DNA of 32,878 bases from Candidatus Staskawiczbacteria bacterium (GTDB taxonomy: Bacteria > Patescibacteriota > Minisyncoccia > Minisyncoccales > Staskawiczbacteraceae), in the NCBI GenBank assembly GCA_026395175.1, contig JAPLZF010000009.1, forward strand, positions 146,083 through 178,960. The letters run 5' to 3'. Under the pieces are notes generated by a model. It saw only the letters and a program-made list of their open reading frames with translations. It ran no database searches and was not told where the DNA came from. Positions 8,269 to 16,842 of this stretch are shown here, piece by piece. The position numbers and the translations under genes are program-made. Each line of letters opens with the position of its first letter. The stretch's first letter is position 1.

Positions 8269-9177
8269 TTATAATTTCTGGCAGTTAGGGCAATAAAATG
8301 CGCTTCTGCCGGCAAATTTTATTCTTTTAATTTTTGCTTTTTTGCACCTTTTGCAAAGTTGATTTTCTCTTTTATATACTTTTCTTTCTGTGTCGAAATC
8401 TCCTTTTGTGCCGTCTGGTTTTCTGTAATCTGAAAAGCTTTCTCCGCCAAGCTTTACAGCCAGTGCCAAAACCTTTCTTATGGCTTGGTAAAGCAATTCT
8501 AACTCTTTTCCACTCAACTTTGCAACACTTTTTTCAGGATGTATTTTTGCCTGCCACAAAGCTTCAGAAGCATAAATGTTTCCAATGCCGGCAATTACAC
8601 TTGGGTCCATAATTACTTGTTTTACTTTGCCCTGCCGAAGCGGGGTACCCTTTGGGTCTGAAGGCGGGCTCGGCCGCAACAATGCTTTTTTAAATTTTGA
8701 AAATGTAAAAGATTTTTCCAATGGTTCTGGCCCCAATTTTTCAAAATCTTTTAACAAATCATCTGTTTTCCATAATTCAACTTTGGCAAATTTTCTGGCA
8801 TCGGAAAGAGCAAGCATTTTTTTATTATCAAGAAAAAATATCAAATGCAAAAATCTGTTGTATGGGTCATTTAACGGTCCCGACTCGGTCGGGACCCAAT
8901 TCCCAATTTTCAATTCCCAATTCCCAACTAATAAATGTCCTGTCATTTTTTGATGAACCAAAAGCGAATAATTTTCAGACAAATCAAAAATGATATTTTT
9001 TGCCCGTCGCCAAACCTTTTTTATTTTTTTATTTTTTATTTCTTTTTTAAACTGCTCAAAATCTTTTGGTTTTTTTACAAGCTTTTTCCAGTCAGACCAA
9101 ACATCAACAAAGGCCCTTTTAAGGACCTTTTGTTTTAAACCGTCTACTGTTGTTTGTACTTCTGGGAGCTCGGGCAT
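8269..9177 (-). CDS. mutM: Formamidopyrimidine-DNA glycosylase (Fpg/MutM)
   Basis: MPELPEVQTTVDGL start, VHQKMTGHLL, VIAGIGNIYASEALW, C-terminal zinc finger CKRCKKAKIKRIKFAGRSAFYCPNC. Confidence 0.96.
   Translation of the reverse strand: MPELPEVQTTVDGLKQKVLKRAFVDVWSDWKKLVKKPKDFEQFKKEIKNKKIKKVWRRAKNIIFDLSENYSLLVHQKMTGHLLVGNWELKIGNWVPTESGPLNDPYNRFLHLIFFLDNKKMLALSDARKFAKVELWKTDDLLKDFEKLGPEPLEKSFTFSKFKKALLRPSPPSDPKGTPLRQGKVKQVIMDPSVIAGIGNIYASEALWQAKIHPEKSVAKLSGKELELLYQAIRKVLALAVKLGGESFSDYRKPDGTKGDFDTERKVYKRENQLCKRCKKAKIKRIKFAGRSAFYCPNCQKL
8634..8687. repeat. GC-rich palindromic insert within mutM
   Basis: Contains GGGTACCC and ACCC-TTT-GGGT; encodes an in-frame RPSPPSDPKGTPLRQ segment unusual in Fpg; much more GC-rich than the surrounding gene. 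Confidence 0.5.
8876..8896. repeat. Perfect hairpin within mutM
   Basis: GGTCCCGAC-TCG-GTCGGGACC (9-bp perfect stem), next to a run of AATTCCC units (8897-8928). Confidence 0.65.
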
Positions 9178-9187
9178 TTTTTATTTG

Positions 9188-9691
9188 TTAGTTTTTTTCT
9201 TCGGCTTTGTTTTTAACGGCTTCCTGCAATTTATTAGATTCTTCAAGCAATCTTTCCAACTCTATGGTTCGGTTTTTTACCTTTTGTTCTAACGCATTTA
9301 TTGTTTCTTCTAGCTCTTGAGTTCTGGCCTTTACTTTAATGCCAACAGATTTTTCCATATTTGCCTCCTGCTCACTGGTTTTTTGCAGTTCTTGGGCTAT
9401 TTTATTAAAAATATTGGCTAATTCCGAAAGCTCGTCTTCTGTTTCCAAATAAACCCTGCTGGATAAATTCCCTTGGCTTAACTCTATTGCTTTATCAAGC
9501 AATCTTCTAAGGGGAGATGTGAGATTCTGGCCGATTGCAAAACCGAAAAAAAACACGAAAATAACAAGAAACAATATTATTATATAAAAACTCGGCTCTA
9601 ATGTTTCATAATTTAAAGCGATAAAAATAATTATGGCAAATATGCCGACTAAAATTATAGGAATCGCTATTTTTAATGCGTGCTTAGCCAT
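9188..9691 (-). CDS. Membrane protein with HAMP-like domain and coiled coil, no output domain
   Basis: Two N-terminal TM segments, then LTSPLRRLLDKAIELSQGNLSSRVYLETEDELSELANIFNKIAQEL (HAMP), then heptad-rich helix. Confidence 0.8.
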   Translation of the reverse strand: MAKHALKIAIPIILVGIFAIIIFIALNYETLEPSFYIIILFLVIFVFFFGFAIGQNLTSPLRRLLDKAIELSQGNLSSRVYLETEDELSELANIFNKIAQELQKTSEQEANMEKSVGIKVKARTQELEETINALEQKVKNRTIELERLLEESNKLQEAVKNKAEEKN

Positions 9692-9707
9692 ATTTTTTTA
9701 TTATCTG

Positions 9708-10595
9708 TTAATTATTATTTAATGACGACAAACGGCTGATTAATGAATTGAATTCCAATTTTCTGAAAATTTCTTCAACTTGATTTTTATTGAAATCTCC
9801 AAATTTGCAGTCTTCAATTTTAAAATTTATTTCAACGTCCTTTTTCATCTGCGACAGGTCTCGCGACATCAAAGCAGATTCCTTATTTTTTTTCAGCATT
9901 TCTTTTACCTTGGGTTTTAAAACAGCAGTGTCTGTTGAAAGCTCTTCATACAAATTTTTTATGTTGTCATATTTCTGGATTATTTCTGCAGCTGTTTTTT
10001 TGCCAATGCCTTCAACTCCCGGAATGTTGTCTGACGGGTCGCCAATTAAGGCTTTAAAATCTACCATTTGTTCGGGGCTCACGCCAAACCTTTCATGTAC
10101 CTTATTTATATCATAAATTACAGTATCGCGTATGCCTTTTCCCATTGTGTAAACCTTTGTATTCTCGTTAACCAATTGCAAGTTGTCTAAATCACCGGAA
10201 ACAATATAAACTTCCAAATTTTCCTCTTTTTTTGTCAGCTCGCAGATTGTGGCAATCAAGTCATCTGCCTCAACTCCTTCTTTTGCAAAAACAGGAATTT
10301 TGAAAGCCTCCAAGACTTCTTTCGTAATGGGAATTTGCGAAACAATTCCAGATGGAGTCACGGGTCTTTGAGCTTTATAATCTTTAAACATTTCGTGCCT
10401 GAATGTTGGCATTTTTGTGTCAAAACAAGCAACAATATAGTTTGCCTTCAAATCATTTATTGCCTTAAATAAGGTCAGCAAATATCCATAAACAGCTCCG
10501 GTTTCTTGCCCTGATTTATTTGTCAAAGGCGGAAGCGCATGAAAAGACCTGTGCAACAACGCGTTAGAATCAATAATAATCAATCTCTTTTCCAT
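9708..10595 (-). CDS. Standalone 5'-3' exonuclease (PolA N-terminal/FEN family)
   Basis: LLIIDSNALLHRSFHALPP, EADDLIATI, SGDLDNLQLV, GDPSDNIPGVEGIGKKTA; no polymerase domain. Confidence 0.93.
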   Translation of the reverse strand: MEKRLIIIDSNALLHRSFHALPPLTNKSGQETGAVYGYLLTLFKAINDLKANYIVACFDTKMPTFRHEMFKDYKAQRPVTPSGIVSQIPITKEVLEAFKIPVFAKEGVEADDLIATICELTKKEENLEVYIVSGDLDNLQLVNENTKVYTMGKGIRDTVIYDINKVHERFGVSPEQMVDFKALIGDPSDNIPGVEGIGKKTAAEIIQKYDNIKNLYEELSTDTAVLKPKVKEMLKKNKESALMSRDLSQMKKDVEINFKIEDCKFGDFNKNQVEEIFRKLEFNSLISRLSSLNNN

Positions 10596-10612
10596 TCTTT
10601 AGTATATCACTT

Positions 10613-13600
10613 TTATTGATGAACCGCTGTATTTGATGACCAAATCACCTTGCCGGCTGTATCATAAATCACAAGATTACCATCTGGTTGCACATACAAA
10701 CCGCCGGCTGGCGTTCCAAATTTCATCGTAGCCCATAATGCTTTGCGGATAGTTGAATCAAGAGAATCATAAATCACAAGATTGCCGTCTGATTGCATAG
10801 TAAGCTTTGCCGAAGTTTTGCCAGCTGTATTCGTTGTATTGGAAGCCCATAAAACTTTATTAGAAACATTATAGAGCACTGCATTGCCGTCTTTTTGGAG
10901 GGTTAGTCTATATGTTCCATTACAAGACATGACAGACTGCCCAGGGGTAAGCGACGATCCAATACGAAGTATTCCACATTCAGCCACGCTAAAATAATTA
11001 TCCGATGAGTCATAAACTGATTTGTTATCGGCGTCAGTTATTTTTATCTTGAAATTATTGCCGCCAACCATGCTACTTGGGATGCTTGGATAATTGTAGG
11101 AACCAATATTGTCAGCCAATAAACTTATCATTATAAAAGGTGAATCATTTTTAGTAATTTCAATAGAAATCTTTGAAGATACTCCTGCAGATTTCCATGT
11201 AATTGGAATTGACTGATTTGAAGAAAACGTTTCTCCTCCATTTGGTGAAGTAACGGTAACGGGCGACCTACAATCATAACACCCTGTATGTTGGGAGTCG
11301 TGTTGCAACATCGGCCAATCCATCAATGATGAATCATAAAAAGCATATAGTCCAAAAATATAAATAAATTTTGAAGAAGTGGCTATTAGCTCTGTTTTAC
11401 CATCACCGTTAACATCAGATAGAATCATTGTTCCATTAGAAGGTGAATCTATTTTTTTAGGAAATCCACTAATAGGAGACCCGTTTAGATCATAGGCATA
11501 AATATTATTAGTTTGAGAAGAATTAACAACAATATCTTCTCCAATTCCGTTGTCTATATTAGCTATAAGAGGATCTCCATCAAGGAGGCCAGGCTCTGCA
11601 GGAATAGGAAAATTAGGTAATGGTTTCCCTATACGATCAACCAACTGTAAATTCCCAAGCCAATCGCTGTAAGCTATTTCTGGATAACCATCTTTATTAA
11701 TATCTCCAATTGCAAATCTTGAGATAACGCTGTCGTATTCCGTTCCATTATAAGTATACCTTTGATTAGTCCACCCGCTAAGATTGCTTCCATCGCCGTT
11801 AAGCGCATACCCATGATCGAATATTTCATATTTCCCGTCATTATTAATATCGGCTGAAGCTAACGACCAATTCCAAAGTTCATTGTTATGAAGAAAAATT
11901 TTATTGCCCTTATAGTCAAATGCCTCAACGGCACCACCTGTAAGATCTATTTTAATTAATCCACAAATAATTTCTTTATATCCATCATTGTTGATATCTG
12001 ATAAAACAGGTTCGCTTCTTGGCAGATAATTATTTGGAACACTAACTGGCCAGCCAGATAAAATTTTGCCTTTATAGTTAAATGCATATATTTTCGTTCC
12101 AACGTTGCCAGTTGACATCCCTGTTCCAACGATTATTTCATTATATCCATCATTATTAATATCACCTATGCTTGCCATCTGGGGTGCGTCGCCGGTGATT
12201 GGATCAATTATTTGAGGCCAGCCATTGAGTTCTGTACCGTCTGATGCAAAAACATGTACCCTGCTGTAAGGCCCGGCGGGATTTGTACTTTCGATAACAA
12301 TTATTTCTTTTTTTCCATCATTATTTATATCACTAACAAGTATACTCTTGACGGGCCATCCGATTAATTTCGGCCAGCTTGCAGAAAACTGTTTTCCCGT
12401 ATAATTAAGAATATTTAAAGATACATAGTTAGAGGAGTCATAATAGGAATAAATTATTTCTTGTTTTCCATCATTATTTAAATCGGCAACAGCTATTTTT
12501 GTAAGAGAATCACTCTCAATCGGCCATCCATCTAAAATATTTGGGTCGTGGACTAAACTCACATTCAAATTTGCGGTTGATCCTTCTTGAATATTTACAT
12601 TTAATATTACATCTGAGTATCCTGTTTTACTCACTTTAATTGTTCTACCGCCAATATTTAAACTTGTAGTCAATGGTGTCTGGCCACGATAAATATAATT
12701 GCCAATAGCCAGATCTTTAATATAGACATCTGCTCCGCTGATATTTGATATTATAGAAAGAATGCCGATTTTATTAGACGATATACCACAATTATCATTA
12801 TTAAGGATTTTAGAACTATCATCGCAATCTTCTATTATCTGATCTTTACAAGAATTCGGACATCCAATAGCTGGTTTTGGTCCAATGCCCCAATAACAGA
12901 ATTTATCCATATCATTATCAGTACAAATAACTGATTGTGAAGTTGGCGATTTTGGTCCATCAACTACAAAAGCATACCAGGAACTGATGTTTGAATCATC
13001 GGCATAAATTCTGAAATAACCGTTCTCACCCCAAGCAGTTCCCCAACTGTTTTTGACAATCCAATAGTCACGACCATCATTTTTACCAAAACCAACGATG
13101 GTAACAGAGTGAGCTCCAGAAGCAGCAAAACCATTAATATCATGCTGATAAATTCCACTCTTATAACTAAAAAAATCAGGGTAAACATACATACCGACAT
13201 CAACCGGTCCGTTTGTAATTAATGCTTTCTTGATTTTATTAATATTATCAGCTAAATTGTCAGTTAAATCAATTCTTTTGTAGCTTAAATCTTTCCAGGC
13301 GGTTTTTTGCCAATTTATCAATTTAGCTGAACAGGGAGTATCAGTGGTCGAGTAGGGAAAAGAGCTTTCAACGGCATTGCCGGTATTGACCCAATATGTT
13401 TTGAAAATAGTTTCAATTTGGTAATCATAAGCGCCTGAGCAGCCACCAACCCCATCACTGGAATAAGGAATAGCGCAAGAAACTAAATCTTGCTCAGCCA
13501 AATTAGGAATTAAATTTGGGTTATTGTAATAAGCCTGAATATGGCCTTCAAAAGTAGCATCTGCACCGAATGCCCAGCAACTGCCACAATTACCTTGATC

Positions 13601-14194
13601 TTTTACAGAAGTTATGTAATTTTTTCCACCGACACTGCGCCAATCATAAAAATCGGGCAAGGTCGGATCGCTTTTTACAGATTTCGACCCGGATTTTAAC
13701 ACTGGAGGTTTACCTAATAAACCGGTTAATTGCTTTTTTTGCGCATCAGTTAATATTATTTTCTCATTCCAGCCGACTTGCCAATCCAAACCATTGGTCG
13801 AAATAGCGATTTGAGTTTGTTTTAATTGATAATTCAATTCTTGTTGACGGGCCGAAGAAAGCGCCATTAGTTTAGCCTTTAAAGATGCTCCTACATTTGA
13901 TTTAGTATTAAATTGCGAATAATCAATATCACAACCCTTATAAATCTTAACACCGTTTACTATCGACAAAATCCGACAATTATTTGTATTATTCAAACTA
14001 TTTCCATAATTAGTAAGCGAGGCAGTTGATTTAGTTTTTATATATGATATTAATGTTGGAGATACTCTAACAATGTCTGCGACAGAAAAAGCAATGATCA
14101 AAAGACTACAAACAAGAAATGTAGTTTTAATAATCTTTTTCTGTTTATCTGGTTCAGGTGTTTCTTCAAATTGATTTCGCATATTATTTTGCAT
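10613..14194 (-). CDS. Secreted/anchored multidomain C1A papain-like peptidase with PEGA, FG-GAP/VCBS repeats and C-terminal B-lectin domain
   Basis: N-terminal TM; VKDQGNCGSCWAFGA, GAHSVTIVGFGKNDGRDYWIVKNSWGTAWGENGYFRIY; PEGA-like GGRTIKVSKTGYSDV; repeated DINNDGYxEII; PNGGETFSSNQSIPITW; QSDGNLVIYD x2. Confidence 0.92.
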   Translation of the reverse strand: MQNNMRNQFEETPEPDKQKKIIKTTFLVCSLLIIAFSVADIVRVSPTLISYIKTKSTASLTNYGNSLNNTNNCRILSIVNGVKIYKGCDIDYSQFNTKSNVGASLKAKLMALSSARQQELNYQLKQTQIAISTNGLDWQVGWNEKIILTDAQKKQLTGLLGKPPVLKSGSKSVKSDPTLPDFYDWRSVGGKNYITSVKDQGNCGSCWAFGADATFEGHIQAYYNNPNLIPNLAEQDLVSCAIPYSSDGVGGCSGAYDYQIETIFKTYWVNTGNAVESSFPYSTTDTPCSAKLINWQKTAWKDLSYKRIDLTDNLADNINKIKKALITNGPVDVGMYVYPDFFSYKSGIYQHDINGFAASGAHSVTIVGFGKNDGRDYWIVKNSWGTAWGENGYFRIYADDSNISSWYAFVVDGPKSPTSQSVICTDNDMDKFCYWGIGPKPAIGCPNSCKDQIIEDCDDSSKILNNDNCGISSNKIGILSIISNISGADVYIKDLAIGNYIYRGQTPLTTSLNIGGRTIKVSKTGYSDVILNVNIQEGSTANLNVSLVHDPNILDGWPIESDSLTKIAVADLNNDGKQEIIYSYYDSSNYVSLNILNYTGKQFSASWPKLIGWPVKSILVSDINNDGKKEIIVIESTNPAGPYSRVHVFASDGTELNGWPQIIDPITGDAPQMASIGDINNDGYNEIIVGTGMSTGNVGTKIYAFNYKGKILSGWPVSVPNNYLPRSEPVLSDINNDGYKEIICGLIKIDLTGGAVEAFDYKGNKIFLHNNELWNWSLASADINNDGKYEIFDHGYALNGDGSNLSGWTNQRYTYNGTEYDSVISRFAIGDINKDGYPEIAYSDWLGNLQLVDRIGKPLPNFPIPAEPGLLDGDPLIANIDNGIGEDIVVNSSQTNNIYAYDLNGSPISGFPKKIDSPSNGTMILSDVNGDGKTELIATSSKFIYIFGLYAFYDSSLMDWPMLQHDSQHTGCYDCRSPVTVTSPNGGETFSSNQSIPITWKSAGVSSKISIEITKNDSPFIMISLLADNIGSYNYPSIPSSMVGGNNFKIKITDADNKSVYDSSDNYFSVAECGILRIGSSLTPGQSVMSCNGTYRLTLQKDGNAVLYNVSNKVLWASNTTNTAGKTSAKLTMQSDGNLVIYDSLDSTIRKALWATMKFGTPAGGLYVQPDGNLVIYDTAGKVIWSSNTAVHQ

Positions 14195-14231
14195 ATTGTT
14201 TTATCTATTTCAATTTTATTGTTTGATTATA

Positions 14232-14672
14232 TCATTTTTTAAAAATAATTTCCCGTTTGTTTTTATCGATAAACCTAAAATTAATTAAAATTGTATTTTT
14301 TGGCAAAACTTTTTTGATGCGCTCGGGCCATTCAATTGCGACAATGTTTTTGGGATTAGAAATTATTTCTTTAAAATCTAATTCCAAAATATCCTTTTCG
14401 TTTTTTAGTCTATAGCAATCTATATGATAGAAATTTTTAAAATGCTTCATTACAACAAATGTCGGGCTTAGTATTTTTTCTTTAATGCCTAAGCCTTTTG
14501 CAAAACCCTGCAAAAAAGTTGTTTTTCCTCCGCCCAAATTCCCCTGCAAACCAAAAACAACCGAAGAGTTATTTTTGCCCTGAGTTTGTCGAAGGGCCAG
14601 AACTTCTCGAGCCAACTTTTCGCCTAATTTTTGGGTTTGCTTATAATTTTTTGTTATATATTTTTTATCCAC
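14232..14672 (-). CDS. tsaE: tRNA threonylcarbamoyladenosine biosynthesis ATPase TsaE
   Basis: LQGNLGGGKTTFLQGFAKGLG, SPTFVVMKHF, HIDCYRL, IEWPERI; GTG start. Confidence 0.93.
   Translation of the reverse strand: MDKKYITKNYKQTQKLGEKLAREVLALRQTQGKNNSSVVFGLQGNLGGGKTTFLQGFAKGLGIKEKILSPTFVVMKHFKNFYHIDCYRLKNEKDILELDFKEIISNPKNIVAIEWPERIKKVLPKNTILINFRFIDKNKREIIFKK
14578..14596. repeat. Dispersed imperfect palindrome (copy 1) inside tsaE
   Basis: CCCTGAGTTTGTCGAAGGG; reverse complement matches 20150-20168 in 18/19 positions; encodes in-frame LRQTQGK. Confidence 0.75.
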
Positions 14673-14719
14673 AGATTTTTGTTTGACTTATTATACAAAA
14701 TTTTATAGGGTATATTAAC

Positions 14720-15277
14720 ATGGAAAATCAAGAAGCAAAAAATTTAATAGCTAATTCCAAAAATGTCTATTTGATAGCTTCAGAAGAGCCAGAGGCAATT
14801 ACTGCTGTATTGGCTCTTTTTTATACTTTAAAAGAATTAGGCAAAAATGTAAACCTGCTAATGGATACTTTGCCAGAAAACCTTAAATTTTTATCTCCAT
14901 CTTTAGACTTTATTTCTTATCCTAAAAATTTTGTAATTTCCGTGCCAAATAATGTTGCTAAAATTTCCCAAGTCTATTACGAAAAAAATGACGACGCGTT
15001 AAAAGTACATTTAACATTGGAAAGTGGTAATATAAAGAAAGACAACATTGCCTTTTATTTTTCAGAAGCAAAGCCTGACTTAATTATTACCGTTGGCATC
15101 AAAAATTATGTAAAAGAATTATCAGAAAAATTAAACTCTTTCGGCTTTTTACTGGATTCTCCAGTTTTGAACATAGATAATAATTCGCAGGAAAATCAAA
15201 AATTTGGTAAAATTAATTTGATAGAAGGCACGCCCTTGCTGGAAATTATCATGAAATTAATAATTAATTTACATTAA
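14720..15277 (+). CDS. Degenerate, truncated DHH-family (NrnA/RecJ-like) protein
   Basis: 185 aa with DHH-domain-like layout; terminal motif SPVLNIDNNSQENQKFGKINLIEGTPLLEII resembles IDHHxxNxxFGxxNxV but with DNN. Confidence 0.65.
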   Translation: MENQEAKNLIANSKNVYLIASEEPEAITAVLALFYTLKELGKNVNLLMDTLPENLKFLSPSLDFISYPKNFVISVPNNVAKISQVYYEKNDDALKVHLTLESGNIKKDNIAFYFSEAKPDLIITVGIKNYVKELSEKLNSFGFLLDSPVLNIDNNSQENQKFGKINLIEGTPLLEIIMKLIINLH

Positions 15278-15278
15278 T

Positions 15279-16613
15279 ATGGAAGAAAATAAAAAACTGC
15301 TGGGTTCTGTGACCATTTCTCCAAAAATTATCGGGGAGGTGGAAAAGGAAGTAAAAGATATTGCAGGATTCAAAAAGAAAATTGAAGAATATGTTGCCGG
15401 CAACATCACCGAACTTTTGGATGTTATTTTATACGGAGCAATTGCCCTTGATGTTTCCGACATACACGTTGAACCGCAAGAAAAAGATGCAAGGTTGCGA
15501 ATAAGGTTGGACGGCATCTTGCAGGATGTTATTTTTTTTAACCAGGATTCATATCACCATTTGCTTTCACGGCTAAAACTTCTTTCAAAATTAAAATTAA
15601 ACATTACAGACAAGCCTCAAGACGGCAGATTTACAATTGAAATTTCAGAATCCCTTATTGAAATTAGAACTTCCAGTTTGCCTTCAGAATATGGAGAATC
15701 AATTGTTATGAGAATTTTAAACCCAAAAAATTTAATTTCTTTGGACGACTTGGGATTGCGAGCCGACCTTTATAAAACTTTTCAAAAAGAAATTGAAAAG
15801 CCAAACGGAATGATAATTGTTACCGGCCCTACCGGTTCTGGAAAAACAACCACGCTTTACGCATTTTTAAAAAAAATACAAAACTCAGAAATAAAAATTA
15901 TAACAATTGAAGACCCAATTGAATATCATTTAAAAGGAATTTCTCAGACACAGGTGGCGCCAGAAAAAGGCTATGACTTTTCAGACGGATTAAGGTCAAT
16001 TGTCAGGCAGGACCCTGATGTTATTTTGGTTGGTGAAATCAGGGACTTGGAAACATCAAAAATAGCCCTTCAGGCAGCTTTAACCGGCCACCTGGTACTT
16101 TCTACATTGCACACTAATGACGCAGCAGGGACCATCCCAAGGCTTGTAGACCTGGGTGTGGAGCCGTCATCAATTGCGTCTGGCCTTAAAATGGCTGTGG
16201 CGCAAAGGCTGGTTAGAAAAGTTTGCAAAAAATGCTCTACTCTTGAAAAACCAACAGCTGACGAATTGTCAGAAATTAAAAAAGGGCTCAAAGCATTGCC
16301 CTCATCTTTAAAATTACCAGATTTGGACGAAGTAAAAATTGCAAAAGTCAAAGAAGGTGGATGCGCTTTATGCAATTTTACAGGATATAAAGGCAGGCAG
16401 GGGTTGTTTGAAGCATTTTTGGTTGATTCTGAAATGGAAAAATTTATTTTGACAAATCCGCCGGTTTCTTCAATTCGCGAACTGGCCATAAAAAAAGGAA
16501 TGGTAACAATGTACCAGTCCGGGTTGATTGACGTTGTGCTTTTAAAAACAACAATGGAAGAAGTATTGCGGGTAGTTGAGGAAGACGAAAAAAAACCCGA
16601 TGTAGCTGTATAA
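15279..16613 (+). CDS. pilB: Type IV pilus/type II secretion assembly ATPase (PilB/GspE family)
   Basis: DIHVEPQEKDARLRIRLDG, GPTGSGKTTTLYAFL, DPDVILVGEIRD, STLHTNDAAGTIPRL, CxxC pairs; short N-terminus. Confidence 0.93.
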   Translation: MEENKKLLGSVTISPKIIGEVEKEVKDIAGFKKKIEEYVAGNITELLDVILYGAIALDVSDIHVEPQEKDARLRIRLDGILQDVIFFNQDSYHHLLSRLKLLSKLKLNITDKPQDGRFTIEISESLIEIRTSSLPSEYGESIVMRILNPKNLISLDDLGLRADLYKTFQKEIEKPNGMIIVTGPTGSGKTTTLYAFLKKIQNSEIKIITIEDPIEYHLKGISQTQVAPEKGYDFSDGLRSIVRQDPDVILVGEIRDLETSKIALQAALTGHLVLSTLHTNDAAGTIPRLVDLGVEPSSIASGLKMAVAQRLVRKVCKKCSTLEKPTADELSEIKKGLKALPSSLKLPDLDEVKIAKVKEGGCALCNFTGYKGRQGLFEAFLVDSEMEKFILTNPPVSSIRELAIKKGMVTMYQSGLIDVVLLKTTMEEVLRVVEEDEKKPDVAV

Positions 16614-16807
16614 AAAAACGGCTCTAGAGTTGTAGGTGTTCTTATGTCTGGGACATAAACAAAGATTTATCTGAGGAATAATCGAGCCGGAGCAAGATTA
16701 TCCGAAGCTGAGATAAGTCCAAATAAATACCTCCAACTCTAGAGCCGTTTATCGTTAGACACTACTTAATACGAAAAATACCACAATTTAACTGCAAGTT
16801 TTCAATA
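16611..16807 (-). ncRNA. Candidate structured ncRNA with long closing stem and two hairpins
   Basis: Arms 16616-16638 and 16728-16750 pair over >20 bp (AAACGGCTCTAGAGTTG.AGGT.TT). Inner hairpins are TTATGTC-TGG-GACATAA and GATTTATCT/AGATAAGTC enclosing GGAATAATC/GATTATCC. The minus-strand 3' arm runs into TTTTTTT; a consensus minus promoter lies at 16814-16842. The 5' end is inferred from the promoter. Confidence 0.62.
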
Positions 16808-16813
16808 TTTTTA

Positions 16814-16842
16814 ATTGTATCACCTTTTAGCTCACATGTCAA
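16814..16842 (-). promoter_or_regulatory. Predicted sigma70-type promoter for the candidate ncRNA
   Basis: On the minus strand: TTGACA (16842-16837), 17-bp spacer, TACAAT (16819-16814); the -35 overlaps the ruvB start. Confidence 0.55.

Noticed and set aside
11390-12480. Recurring ccatcattattaatatc units that could look like a repeat array
   Set aside because: They encode FG-GAP DINNDG motifs with irregular spacing inside one ORF; not CRISPR.
14665-14673. Perfect DnaA box TTATCCACA at the tsaE start
   Set aside because: A single 9-mer in AT-rich sequence is expected by chance in a window this size; no cluster.
16070-16489. 139-aa minus ORF antisense to pilB
   Set aside because: Overlaps conserved PilB motifs; no independent support.
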